This document shows, piece by piece, positions 19,701 to 26,799 of a stretch of 31,949 nt of DNA. This DNA is from Bacteroidales bacterium UBA1204 (GTDB lineage: Bacteria; Bacteroidota; Bacteroidia; Bacteroidales; F082). The stretch lies in the NCBI GenBank assembly GCA_002310075.1, contig DBXU01000085.1, positions 3,472-35,420 on the forward strand. The letters run 5' to 3'. Numbering within the stretch: position 1 is the stretch's first letter; every line of letters starts with the position of its first letter. The position numbers and the translations under genes are program-made. The notes beneath the pieces are model-generated. The model was not told the origin of the DNA. It did not search any database and saw nothing but the letters and a program-made list of their open reading frames with translations.

Positions 19701-20442
19701 CATCATCCGTGAAAAAGGTTGCCAATGCGATCGCGAAATGGCATATGCACTATATCTTGCTGGGTTCGATGTAAAAGATGTCACGATGACAGACCTTGCC
19801 ACTGGTCGTGAAGACCTCAAGGATGTGAATATGATTGCCTTTGTTGGTGGTTTCTCTAACTCCGACGTTTTGGGATCTGCTAAAGGTTGGGCTGGTGCTT
19901 TCCTCTATAACAAGAAGGCTAAGAAGGCTCTTGACGATTTCTATGCTCGCGAAGACACCTTAAGCCTTGGCGTGTGCAATGGCTGCCAACTGATGATGGA
20001 ACTTGGCCTGCTTTATCCTGACCATGAAGAACATCCCGTGATGATGCACAACGACTCGCGTAAGTTTGAATCAAGCTTCCTGAATGTGGAGATAGCCCAA
20101 AACGAGAGCGTAATGCTCAAGTCGTTGTCGGGTCGCCGTCTTGGCGTATGGATTGCCCATGGTGAGGGCCGTTTCTATTTCCCCTGCTATCGTGATCAAT
20201 ACAAGATCGTGATGACTTACGGTCAGGACGAGTATCCAGGCAACCCGAATGGCAGTGACTGGTCGACAGCAGGCATTTGTTCCAACGACGGTCGTCATCT
20301 CGCCATGATGCCGCACCTTGAGCGTGCCTTCTTGCCTTGGCAATGGGCCTTCTATCCGGAAGAACGCAAAAACGATGAGGTGTCGCCATGGATGGAAGCT
20401 TTCGTGAATGCAAGGAAATGGGTGGAAGAGCATAAGAAGTAA
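16753..20442 (+). CDS. purL: Phosphoribosylformylglycinamidine synthase (single-chain PurL)
   Basis: A 1229-residue protein of the large single-chain type that fuses the PurS-like, synthetase and glutaminase parts. It catalyses the fourth step of de novo purine synthesis, converting FGAR to FGAM with ATP and glutamine. Visible signatures are VNSEHCRHKIFNG, KAETHNFPTTVEPFNGAATG, GGAVSSVDTG and HDHGAGGHLNC in the synthetase part. The C-terminal class I glutaminase has nucleophile Cys1075 in GVCNGCQLMMELG, with His1188 and Glu1190 in PHLERAF. All catalytic residues are present and the length is normal. Its leader holds a perfect palindrome that could mediate purine control. ybaK follows after 4 bases. 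Confidence 0.97.
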   Translation: MICFFQSDNQRVIAVDSKSELSGETISKLTWLFGNAERIEKDIVKGHFVGPRREMITPWSTNAVEITQNMGIKGIVRIEEFQRVESKKAPYDPMLQNRYENLDQKVFSVDRKPEPLKYIDDIEAYNQQEGLALSSEEMDYLKGISAKIGRKLTDSEVYGFAQVNSEHCRHKIFNGTFVIDGKTMPNTLFALIKKTSKMNPNRLVSAYKDNVAFILGPKVEQFAPAEPNKPSAFQIKPIETVISLKAETHNFPTTVEPFNGAATGSGGEIRDRLAGGQGSLPLAGTAVYMTSYPRTEQGREWEKDIEPRQWLYQTPEEILIKASNGASDFGNKFGQPLINGSLLTFEHSEKEVLGYDKVIMLAGGIGFAKVKDAKKLEPEEGDVIIVLGGDNYRIGMGGGAVSSVDTGQYSNAIELNAVQRANPEMQKRVSNVIRAMAESDHNPIRSIHDHGAGGHLNCLSELIEDAGGVVYVDNLPVGDPTLSDKEIIGNESQERMGLLVNKKDKDIIKETAERERAPYYEVGEVTGDERLRFVRKKGKAPIDLAISDFFGSAPKTILHDKTKPYHFKKISYTKRDIHKYLNNVLQMEAVACKDWLTNKVDRSVTGRVAQQQCVGEIQLPLSDLGISALDYNGKRGIATALGHAPVAGLIDPAAASRLSVSEALTNILWAPIEGNLEGVSLSANWMWPAKQEGETARLYEAVKGLSDFCVALGVNVPTGKDSLSMTQKYPNGEKVVAPGTVIVSAAGEVSNIRQVVRPVMKADENTELLYIDFSKDGFELGGSSFAQSIGAIGQAVPDVKSVAYFKKCFNAVQKLIEGDLVLAGHDVSAGGMITTLLEMNFANTMYGMNIDFKSFDKEDLMAVLFCEKPSVVIQVSNDGIARRMLRELGVNYKVIGKPTAKRQLTITQNGHNYVFDIDQLRDTWYKSSYLLDRKQSGERKAMERFMNYKKQYLHYSFGRSFTGKASSMGVDLHRRKPSGINAAIIREKGCQCDREMAYALYLAGFDVKDVTMTDLATGREDLKDVNMIAFVGGFSNSDVLGSAKGWAGAFLYNKKAKKALDDFYAREDTLSLGVCNGCQLMMELGLLYPDHEEHPVMMHNDSRKFESSFLNVEIAQNESVMLKSLSGRRLGVWIAHGEGRFYFPCYRDQYKIVMTYGQDEYPGNPNGSDWSTAGICSNDGRHLAMMPHLERAFLPWQWAFYPEERKNDEVSPWMEAFVNARKWVEEHKK

Positions 20443-20446
20443 GGCC

Positions 20447-20932
20447 ATGCCAAAAGACAAAATCAACAAAACCAACGCCTGCCGTATCCTCGACCAGAAA
20501 AAGGTCGTCTATGAGTTGGTTCCATACGAGGTGGATGAAGAAGACCTCGGAGCACAACATATTGCCGAGCAATTGGGTGAGGACATTGATCAGGTGTTTA
20601 AAACCTTGGTACTAAAAGGCGACAAGATTGGTTATTTTGTCTGCGTCATTCCTGGTAACGATGAGCTTGACCTGAAAAAGACCGCCAAAGCTACAGGCAA
20701 CAAAAGCTGCGATCTTATCCCCATGAAAGAGTTGCTGCCATTGACAGGCTATATTCGTGGTGGATGCTCGCCAGTGGGCATGAAAAAGCAATTCCCGACA
20801 TTTATCCATGAGACTTCGGAACTTTTTGATTATATTTATGTTAGTGCCGGTGTTAGGGGCCTCCAGTTCAAACTTGATCCGCGAGATTTGATTCAGGTGG
20901 TCAACATGACGGTTGCGGATTTGATTCAATGA
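20447..20932 (+). CDS. ybaK: Cys-tRNA(Pro)/Cys-tRNA(Cys) deacylase, YbaK type
   Basis: A 161-residue protein of the YbaK/ProX editing domain family. It has TNACRILDQKKVVYELVPYE at the start, then VFKTLVLKGDK, TGYIRGGCSPVGMKKQFPTF and VSAGVRGLQFKLDPRDLI, the family's usual blocks. Family members remove cysteine mischarged onto tRNA(Pro) by prolyl-tRNA synthetase. The ATG at 20447 is chosen over an in-frame ATG at 20408 because the latter lies deep in purL and adds no family sequence. With only 4 bases between it and purL, the two are probably translated from one message. The promoter of the next gene begins inside its last codons, at 20920. Confidence 0.93.
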   Translation: MPKDKINKTNACRILDQKKVVYELVPYEVDEEDLGAQHIAEQLGEDIDQVFKTLVLKGDKIGYFVCVIPGNDELDLKKTAKATGNKSCDLIPMKELLPLTGYIRGGCSPVGMKKQFPTFIHETSELFDYIYVSAGVRGLQFKLDPRDLIQVVNMTVADLIQ

Positions 20933-20951
20933 ATATTAATTACTATATTTG
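20920..20951 (+). promoter_or_regulatory. Promoter of the C10 peptidase gene
   Basis: The -33 TTTG (20920-20923) and -7 TATATTTG (20944-20951) are 20 bases apart, the best spacing for the Bacteroidota housekeeping sigma factor. It overlaps the 3' end of ybaK. It also shows that an ATG at 20929 cannot be the peptidase start, since it would lie upstream of the message start. Confidence 0.75.
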
Positions 20952-20979
20952 CAGGTTGTATTCTGCAAATATGGTAATT

Positions 20980-23517
20980 ATGAAAAAAATTCTTCTTGGT
21001 ATTATCGTACTGATAATCGGTGCTGTATCACTTGAGGCACGACCGGTCGATCGTTTTGTTGCCTTTTCGGTAGCCCAGAAATATGCCATTGCTCAATTTG
21101 CTATGGAGCGTGTTACGCCCGAACTGGTATATATGGGAGAGGATGAGGCATTTTACGTTTATAATGTTGGTGCCAGTGCGTTTGTAATCATAGCTGGCGA
21201 CGATGCCCATCGTCCCATCATCGGTTATTCCGAAACGTCATCTTTTGATGCAACCAACATTCCTCCGGCATTGTCCTATTACTTGGATGGCGTGGCAGAG
21301 TGTATTCATCAGTTGCACCATGCTGTTGCGACTCCTGATGTGGCTGCTGAATGGGCTTCAGTGCTCGAGCATGGCAGACTCATTTCGCGCCATGGTGGCC
21401 GCGGTACTGGCTATTATTGTCAGACCCAATGGGATCAAACCTATCCCTATAATTATTGCTGCCCAGATGACCCCAATGGGTCGGGAGGCCATGCCATTGT
21501 GGGTTGTTTGGCCACAGCCATGTCGCAACTGATGCGCTTTTGGGCCAGCCCTTCCCAAGGTATCGGCAGTCATTGCTACTTCCATGAGGATTACGGCCAG
21601 ATTTGTGCTGACTTTGGCAACACTACATATGATTGGGATAACATGCCCAACAAGTTGAGTGACAACTCCACAGAGGCTGAGAAATTGGCTACTGGAACGT
21701 TGTGTTTTCATTGTGGTGTTACAATAGATATGGGTTATGGCCCTGATGGCAGTGGTGGCGCTTCGGGCCCTATTCCCGGTGTTATGCATACCTATTTCAA
21801 CTATAGTGATGCCATCGTGCAACTCCGTCGTGATGATTTTGAAACTGAGACATGGAAAGCCATGGTGCGCGAGCAATTCGATATGGGATGGCCAATGTAT
21901 TATGGTGGTTGTCAAGATGGCGGTTGCCACGCTTTTGTATGTGATGGCTACGACGACTTCGACATGTTTCATTTCAATTTAGGTTGGGGAGGAGGCTCCG
22001 ACGGATGGTATCTTATCGATGATGCGCCATACACACATCCTGCTGATGCCATGTTCAATTTCGTTCCCAGCGAGGTTTATAACCAAACACCTTCCGAACC
22101 TATCGCTTTTACTGCGGTTCCTGCCAACGATACAGATCTTAAGGTGCGACTCAATTGGACCAATCCCACCACTACCCTTGATGGCAATACTTTGGAAACT
22201 ATTGATCAGGTTGTGGTATTGCGTGACAACGAGGTGATTGCAACTATGACCGATGTCATGCCAGGTTCTAGCCTTGAGTTTATGGATAATAGTGTGCCTC
22301 GGTATGATGTTTTCCATTATGCCGTGTATGTTGTCGCCAATAACCGCGTCGGAAAGCATGCCAATGTCATGAAAGTCATGGTTGGGCCTTCATGTCCATG
22401 GAAGATTATCATGACCACCACCAACTACCAAGGTTGGGAAGGCGGTACTATCACGGTGTATTCCGCCACGGGGCGTGAAATTGGTCGTTATACAGCTACT
22501 TCTTCTTCCACAGTACAAGTAGAGCCTGAACTGCCTTTGGGCCGTATATGTTTTGGCTGGACTGCGCCAGAAGAGGAGGTCGGCCAGATGGCATTTGTCA
22601 TCAAGAATGCTGAGGGTCAGACGGTCTATTCCTACTCGGGCCCTTCGGCAGATATGCCATCGGGCGTTTTCTTTGAGCCCAACAATAATTGTGGGAGTGG
22701 GGTGATTTGCGATGTGCCGCAGAATCTCGTCGCCACGGCCCAAGAGGATGGCATCCTGCTTACTTGGGATGCCGTTGAGGATCCAGGCTATGGCTATCTG
22801 ATTTATCGTGATGACATGCTTTATCGTCTTATTCAGTCAGGTAATGCTTTCCTTGACGAGTCGGTTGAGATGGGTGGACATTGCTATAGAGTGGGGGTTC
22901 TTTGTGAGGGTGGTGACAGCGGCGAGTATTCCAATGAGTCGTGCACCACGCTTGGCCCTTGCTATCCTCCCCGCAACTTGGACTTCGAATACACCAACAA
23001 CTATAAGATCAAATTGAAATGGGAATCGCCTCAGCCCAATGATGGACTGTCAGGCTATTTCCTGTTCAGAAAAGATGGCGATGGTGAATACCATCGTATT
23101 AAGTTGTTGAACGCCTCGGCTGTTACATATACCGACAATGCTATGAGCCAGGAAGGCGACTATTACTACCGTCTTTATGCCTATTATGCTGATCTGGATT
23201 GTACTTCGGCTCCTGCCAATCGATATTATTATCCCAATGTCTTCGAGTTGCATGCCTATTACTCACCTACAGGTGTTGAAGAAAACGAGCAAGGGGTGAA
23301 GGTCTATCCCAATCCGGCAAAGAATCTTGTCACCATTGAAGCGGAAGGCATGACGGAGGTGGCGGTTTACAATGCCTTGGGACAATGTGTTTTGCAAAAG
23401 GAAGTCAGTGGAGATCAGGCGACGATTGACTTGCAAAATGTCTCCGAAGGCCTATACCTATTGAGAGCCAAGACAAGGGGAGGAGTCTCCTCAAAGCACA
23501 TAGCCGTTGAACGATAG
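20980..23517 (+). CDS. Secreted C10-family cysteine peptidase with T9SS domain
   Basis: An 845-residue protein from the ATG at 20980, which gives signal peptide MKKILLGIIVLIIGAVSLEA; another in-frame ATG at 20971 is possible. Order of parts: a Spi-type propeptide/inhibitor (about 22-120, with YMGEDEAFYVYNV and FVIIAGDDAHRPIIGY), then a streptopain-like C10 catalytic domain with Cys176 in VGCLATAMSQLMRFW and His317 in GGCHAFVCDGYDD, followed by FNLGWGGGSDGWY. Several fibronectin-III-like sandwiches follow. A T9SS type A sorting domain starts at VYPNP (Tyr776) and ends in KHIAVER. Relatives include streptopain, PrtT and interpain. It probably acts outside the cell on proteins, kept inactive by the propeptide until processed. 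It is transcribed alone. Confidence 0.92.
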   Translation: MKKILLGIIVLIIGAVSLEARPVDRFVAFSVAQKYAIAQFAMERVTPELVYMGEDEAFYVYNVGASAFVIIAGDDAHRPIIGYSETSSFDATNIPPALSYYLDGVAECIHQLHHAVATPDVAAEWASVLEHGRLISRHGGRGTGYYCQTQWDQTYPYNYCCPDDPNGSGGHAIVGCLATAMSQLMRFWASPSQGIGSHCYFHEDYGQICADFGNTTYDWDNMPNKLSDNSTEAEKLATGTLCFHCGVTIDMGYGPDGSGGASGPIPGVMHTYFNYSDAIVQLRRDDFETETWKAMVREQFDMGWPMYYGGCQDGGCHAFVCDGYDDFDMFHFNLGWGGGSDGWYLIDDAPYTHPADAMFNFVPSEVYNQTPSEPIAFTAVPANDTDLKVRLNWTNPTTTLDGNTLETIDQVVVLRDNEVIATMTDVMPGSSLEFMDNSVPRYDVFHYAVYVVANNRVGKHANVMKVMVGPSCPWKIIMTTTNYQGWEGGTITVYSATGREIGRYTATSSSTVQVEPELPLGRICFGWTAPEEEVGQMAFVIKNAEGQTVYSYSGPSADMPSGVFFEPNNNCGSGVICDVPQNLVATAQEDGILLTWDAVEDPGYGYLIYRDDMLYRLIQSGNAFLDESVEMGGHCYRVGVLCEGGDSGEYSNESCTTLGPCYPPRNLDFEYTNNYKIKLKWESPQPNDGLSGYFLFRKDGDGEYHRIKLLNASAVTYTDNAMSQEGDYYYRLYAYYADLDCTSAPANRYYYPNVFELHAYYSPTGVEENEQGVKVYPNPAKNLVTIEAEGMTEVAVYNALGQCVLQKEVSGDQATIDLQNVSEGLYLLRAKTRGGVSSKHIAVER

Positions 23518-23523
23518 AAAAAT

Positions 23524-23551
23524 CTCCTCACTCCTCACTTCTCACTCCTAA
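23524..23551. repeat. Four tandem 7-mers of CTCCTCA type
   Basis: CTCCTCA, CTCCTCA, CTTCTCA and CTCCTAA follow one another between the C10 peptidase stop and the mrp promoter. This is a pyrimidine-rich strand, with no known function. Confidence 0.7.
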
Positions 23552-23559
23552 CTATTTAT

Positions 23560-23567
23560 TATTTTTG
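23560..23567 (+). promoter_or_regulatory. Predicted -7 element of the mrp-nfu promoter
   Basis: TATTTTTG followed by C matches TAnnTTTG, 22 bases before the mrp ATG. The region where a -33 would lie is the CTCCTCA repeat and holds no TTG. Confidence 0.55.
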
Positions 23568-23588
23568 CAGCGATAATTATTTAAAATC

Positions 23589-24608
23589 ATGCTAAATAAA
23601 GAAAATGTTCAAGAAGTCCTGAAGGACGTCATCTATTTCCCCAAAGGGGATAATATCATCGCTTTGAATATGGTTGAGAACCTGATGGTTAAGGATAACG
23701 CTATCCGTTTCGACCTCGTTATGGAACATGCCAACGATCCAAAGAACGACATTTTGGTGAATGGTGCCAAGCGTACTTTGACCGAGGTTTTTGGCGAAGA
23801 CATTGATATAGAAATCAAGGTGGTGGAGGGAAAAACAGCCCTTTCGAAGGTGAAGCATATCATTGCTGTAGCTTCGGGCAAGGGCGGTGTCGGCAAGTCG
23901 ACGGTGGCAGCTAACCTCGCCATCGCCTTGGCTCGCGCCAACCAGCGCGTGGGTTTGATAGATGCCGACATCTACGGTCCTTCCGTTCCGATGATGTTTG
24001 GTCTTGGTAACGAGCAGCCTGCTGCTTTTGAAAAAGATGGCAAGACCGTGATGGTACCCATCGAGCGTTACAGCATCAAGTTGATGAGTATTGGTAGCTT
24101 CGTTGATGCCGACCGCCCTCTTATCTGGCGCGGTCCTATGGCCACCAGCGCCTTGAACCAGCTGATGAATGACACCCTTTGGGGGGAACTGGACTGGATG
24201 GTCGTAGACATGCCTCCTGGGACAGGCGACATCCAACTGACTTTGGCCCAGCAATATAACGTGTCGGGTGCTCTCATCGTGACCACGCCTCAGAAGGTGG
24301 CCTTTGCCGACGTGCTGCGTGCCGCGATGATGTTCAAAGAAGAAGCCTTGCAAATTCCGATTTACGGTTTGGTGGAGAACATGGCCTACTTCACGCCTTC
24401 CGACATGCCCGAAAAGAAATATTACATCTTTGGCAAGGAGACAGGTAAGGAATTTGCAGACCGGCTCGGTGTGCCGCTCCTAGGCCAAATCCCGATTACT
24501 GAAAAGATCGCCGAGTGCGGTGATGCCGGTACCCCACTTGCTTTGGATGCCGAATCGCCTGTCACCAAGGCCTTCGACCAGATTGCGCAAGCGATTATTA
24601 ATGCTTAA
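23589..24608 (+). CDS. mrp: Mrp/ApbC-type Fe-S cluster carrier P-loop ATPase
   Basis: A 339-residue protein. Residues 1-80 form an MIP18/DUF59-like domain. A deviant Walker A follows, ASGKGGVGKST (residues 95-105), with LIDADIYGPSVPMMFG, VVDMPPGTGD and VTTPQKVAFADV, all standard for Mrp/NBP35. These ATPases carry Fe-S clusters to apoproteins in the cytoplasm. The C-terminal CxxC seen in E. coli Mrp is absent: the equivalent stretch reads NMAYFTPSDMPEKKYYIFG (from Asn264), with no cysteine. I recall similar TPxxxPE sequences in other Bacteroidota, so this is probably a lineage feature. It is followed by an Nfu gene, which fits a joint role. Confidence 0.95.
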   Translation: MLNKENVQEVLKDVIYFPKGDNIIALNMVENLMVKDNAIRFDLVMEHANDPKNDILVNGAKRTLTEVFGEDIDIEIKVVEGKTALSKVKHIIAVASGKGGVGKSTVAANLAIALARANQRVGLIDADIYGPSVPMMFGLGNEQPAAFEKDGKTVMVPIERYSIKLMSIGSFVDADRPLIWRGPMATSALNQLMNDTLWGELDWMVVDMPPGTGDIQLTLAQQYNVSGALIVTTPQKVAFADVLRAAMMFKEEALQIPIYGLVENMAYFTPSDMPEKKYYIFGKETGKEFADRLGVPLLGQIPITEKIAECGDAGTPLALDAESPVTKAFDQIAQAIINA

Positions 24609-24642
24609 CTGAATAACAGAACAACTTCCAACTGAACAATTG

Positions 24643-24900
24643 ATGGAAATGGACAAAGAAACGATATTACGCAAAGTCAAGAACGTTCTCGAACAAGTTC
24701 GTCCTTACCTCCAACAAGATGGAGGCGATGTCAACTTCGTGGAACTAACTGACGACAACACTGTCATCGTGGAACTCACAGGCGCTTGTGGCAATTGCCC
24801 GCACAGCAGGTCTACCCTCAAAAACGGCATCGAATCAGTGATGAAAAAAGTCATCCCCGAGATCAAGGCCGTTGAACAACTAGAGACACTTGACCTATAA
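24643..24900 (+). CDS. NifU C-terminal-domain (Nfu) Fe-S protein
   Basis: An 85-residue protein consisting of a single NifU-like C-terminal domain. It has RPYLQQDGGDVNFVEL, then GACGNCPHSRSTLKNGIE with cluster ligands Cys49 and Cys52. Proteins of this type bind a 4Fe-4S cluster, usually between two subunits, and pass it to targets. The ATG at 24643 is used; an in-frame ATG at 24649 is equally possible and changes two residues. It sits 34 bases after mrp, whose product lacks its own CxxC, so the pair may work together (inference). A palindromic repeat begins just after its stop. Confidence 0.93.
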   Translation: MEMDKETILRKVKNVLEQVRPYLQQDGGDVNFVELTDDNTVIVELTGACGNCPHSRSTLKNGIESVMKKVIPEIKAVEQLETLDL

Positions 24901-24905
24901 TTAAC

Positions 24906-24972
24906 GGTCCTTTGACAAGCTCAGGGATCTCGTTTTACGTCAAGTTAAGGTGCCTGAGCCTGTCGAAGGCCC
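24906..24972. repeat. Imperfect palindromic repeat, CCTTYGACARGCTCAGG type
   Basis: Left arm GGTCCTTTGACAAGCTCAGG (24906-24925) and right arm CCTGAGCCTGTCGAAGGCCC (24953-24972) are inverted repeats with three mismatches, separated by 27 bases. The sequence is like a palindromic repeat I recall scattered through many bacterial genomes. It fills much of the gap between nfu and the next gene; there is no T-run, so it is not a classic terminator. Confidence 0.75.
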
Positions 24973-25017
24973 AAGCCTTGAAATACAACTAATTGTCAAA
25001 CATAAAACTAAACGAAA

Positions 25018-26694
25018 ATGAAAAAAGTTCTATTCTCATTAGTGGCCATGCTGCTCCTTTCTTTGAGTGGCTTTGCCCAAACGACCTACACAAAGGTCAC
25101 CTCTTCCTCGGGCCTTGAGGCTGGAGCCAACTACCTCATTGTGGCTCATCACGACGACTTGGGCGTCCTCGCCATGGGCTACCAAAAGTCGAACAACCGT
25201 AACGCTGTGGTCGTGAGCGAAAACGGTGAATCCATCACCGTTACGCCGGGTACCGATCCAGAGAGCGAAACTGACGTGTTCCAGTTCACTTTGGGCGGCA
25301 GCAATGGTGCTTGGACCTTGTATGACGCTGCCAAGGAAGGTTATCTCTATGCCGCAAGCAGCAACAGCAATCACTTGAAGACACAAACCACACTTGACGC
25401 CAACGGTGAGTGGAATATCACCTTTAATGGCGATGGCACTGCTGAGGTTGTCGCTCAAGGCGAAAACACACGCAACAACATGCGCTTCAATCCCAACGCT
25501 AGCAACAATGCCCCTTTGTTCAGCTGCTATGCTGAAACGTCGAATATTGACACGCGTGTCAGCTTCTACAAGGCTGGTGGCAGCCCCGCCCAACCCGATC
25601 CTGAGCCGAGCAACTATCCTACCAATTTCGCTGCTTTGGTGGATGGTACGGATATCACCCTCACTTGGACCGATGCTACGGGCAGCCAATTGCCCAGCAA
25701 GTATTTGGTGCTGGCTTCCACGGGCACCATCTCGGTTCCTACTGATGGCACGCCAGTTGACGATGGCGACTTGGCTAAGAATGTGGCTTATGGCACGCCA
25801 GTCATAGAGTTCGCTGGTTTGCAAAGTGGTACTGCCTATCATTTTGCCATCTTCCCCTATACCAACAGCGGTGCCAACATCGACTACAAGACTGATGGCA
25901 CTTATCCTACGGCTAATGCCACGACAGAAGAAGTCAACTATCTGCTTAATGAGAACTTTGATGATGAACTCGGTGCTTTCACGGCCTACGATGCCTATGG
26001 CGATCAAGGTTGGCACCAAGGTGAGCATAATGGCACGACTTACGCTAACATGAATGGCTATGCCAATGGGGCTGCTCACCAAAACGAGGACTGGCTCATT
26101 GCTGAGATACCTGGAATGGTTGATACCGAGTTTACCGATATCTTCCTGGAATTCAGCACTGCCATGAAGTTTGACGGCGACCCGCTTCGCGTGGTTGTTT
26201 CAGGCGATTATGACGGTCAAGGCGAACCTGGTGACTTTGATTGGATTGACATTACCGATGCATTTGATTTCTCTGCCGGCAACTACGAATGGGTTGAATC
26301 AGGCAAGGTCAATATTATTGATATTGTTGGTGATTTTGCCAATAGTGGTTATAGCTGGTATATTGCTTTTGTTTACACCAGCAACGATGAGCAAGCTTCC
26401 TCATGGGAAATTGACTTTGTTAAATTGACGGGTAAGTGGCTTGCTTCTGTTAACGAGAATGGCACTATGGCTGTCAGCCTTTACCCCAATCCCGCTAATG
26501 ATCAGGTGTCCTTCACCCTTGAAAGCGATGCGCAAGTCAGTGTCTTTGACATGACGGGCCGCAAGGTGAATGAGGTGAATCTGACCGCCGGAGAGGCCCA
26601 ACTCAACGTGAATGAACTCCAGAGCGGCGTGTATTTCGTCAACATCCGCTATGCCAACGGAACGACGGCTGTTTCTAAGTTCGTGAAATTCTAA
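25018..26694 (+). CDS. T9SS-sorted surface protein with adhesin-like domain
   Basis: A 558-residue protein with signal peptide MKKVLFSLVAMLLLSLSGFA. Residues about 22-190 form a beta-rich domain with YTKVTSSSGLEAGANYLIV. Residues about 198-300 look like a fibronectin III fold (FAALVDGTDITLTWTDATG). Residues about 305-475 resemble a cleaved-adhesin/choice-of-anchor-J sandwich (LLNENFDDELGAFTAYDAYG, then NEDWLIAEIPG and SSWEIDFVKLTG). A T9SS type A sorting domain starts at LYPNP (Tyr489) and ends in AVSKFVKF. It is probably secreted and surface attached, with a binding role by analogy; no catalytic motif is seen. No TAnnTTTG promoter is visible in the 117 bases upstream. Confidence 0.85.
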   Translation: MKKVLFSLVAMLLLSLSGFAQTTYTKVTSSSGLEAGANYLIVAHHDDLGVLAMGYQKSNNRNAVVVSENGESITVTPGTDPESETDVFQFTLGGSNGAWTLYDAAKEGYLYAASSNSNHLKTQTTLDANGEWNITFNGDGTAEVVAQGENTRNNMRFNPNASNNAPLFSCYAETSNIDTRVSFYKAGGSPAQPDPEPSNYPTNFAALVDGTDITLTWTDATGSQLPSKYLVLASTGTISVPTDGTPVDDGDLAKNVAYGTPVIEFAGLQSGTAYHFAIFPYTNSGANIDYKTDGTYPTANATTEEVNYLLNENFDDELGAFTAYDAYGDQGWHQGEHNGTTYANMNGYANGAAHQNEDWLIAEIPGMVDTEFTDIFLEFSTAMKFDGDPLRVVVSGDYDGQGEPGDFDWIDITDAFDFSAGNYEWVESGKVNIIDIVGDFANSGYSWYIAFVYTSNDEQASSWEIDFVKLTGKWLASVNENGTMAVSLYPNPANDQVSFTLESDAQVSVFDMTGRKVNEVNLTAGEAQLNVNELQSGVYFVNIRYANGTTAVSKFVKF

Positions 26695-26698
26695 TACA

Positions 26699-26783
26699 GA
26701 CGCGATAGCGTCATTGCGAGGAGGAACGATGAAGCAATCCAGGGGATACTGATTCTCTGGGTTGCTTCGTTCCTCGCAATGAC
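26699..26783. repeat. Composite palindromic repeat, CATTGCGAGGA type
   Basis: A small hairpin GACGC-GATA-GCGTC (26699-26712) runs into a large inverted repeat. The left arm reads GTCATTGCGAGGAGGAACGA (26710-26729) and the right arm, read in reverse, GTCATTGCGAGGAACGAAGC (ending 26783), with inner arms CAATCC and GGGTTG. The whole can fold into one long hairpin. I recall similar CATTGCGAGGAACGAAGCAATCC-type repeats in many bacteria. An ATG at 26779 lies inside it and is not a gene start. Confidence 0.8.
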
Positions 26784-26799
26784 CCCAAGCGAAGACAAG

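Noticed and set aside
20929..20979. Upstream in-frame ATG for the C10 peptidase
   Set aside because: It lies upstream of the -7 element at 20944-20951 and would put 17 residues in front of a perfect signal peptide.
23524..23551. CRISPR-like repeat array
   Set aside because: The units are 7 bases, contiguous and without spacers, and no cas gene is present.
25039..26082. 347-codon open frame on the - strand
   Set aside because: Lies opposite the well-supported T9SS adhesin-like gene and has a composition typical of an antisense shadow.
26779..26799. ATG for the unknown secreted protein
   Set aside because: It lies within the right arm of a palindromic repeat; the signal peptide begins at 26800.
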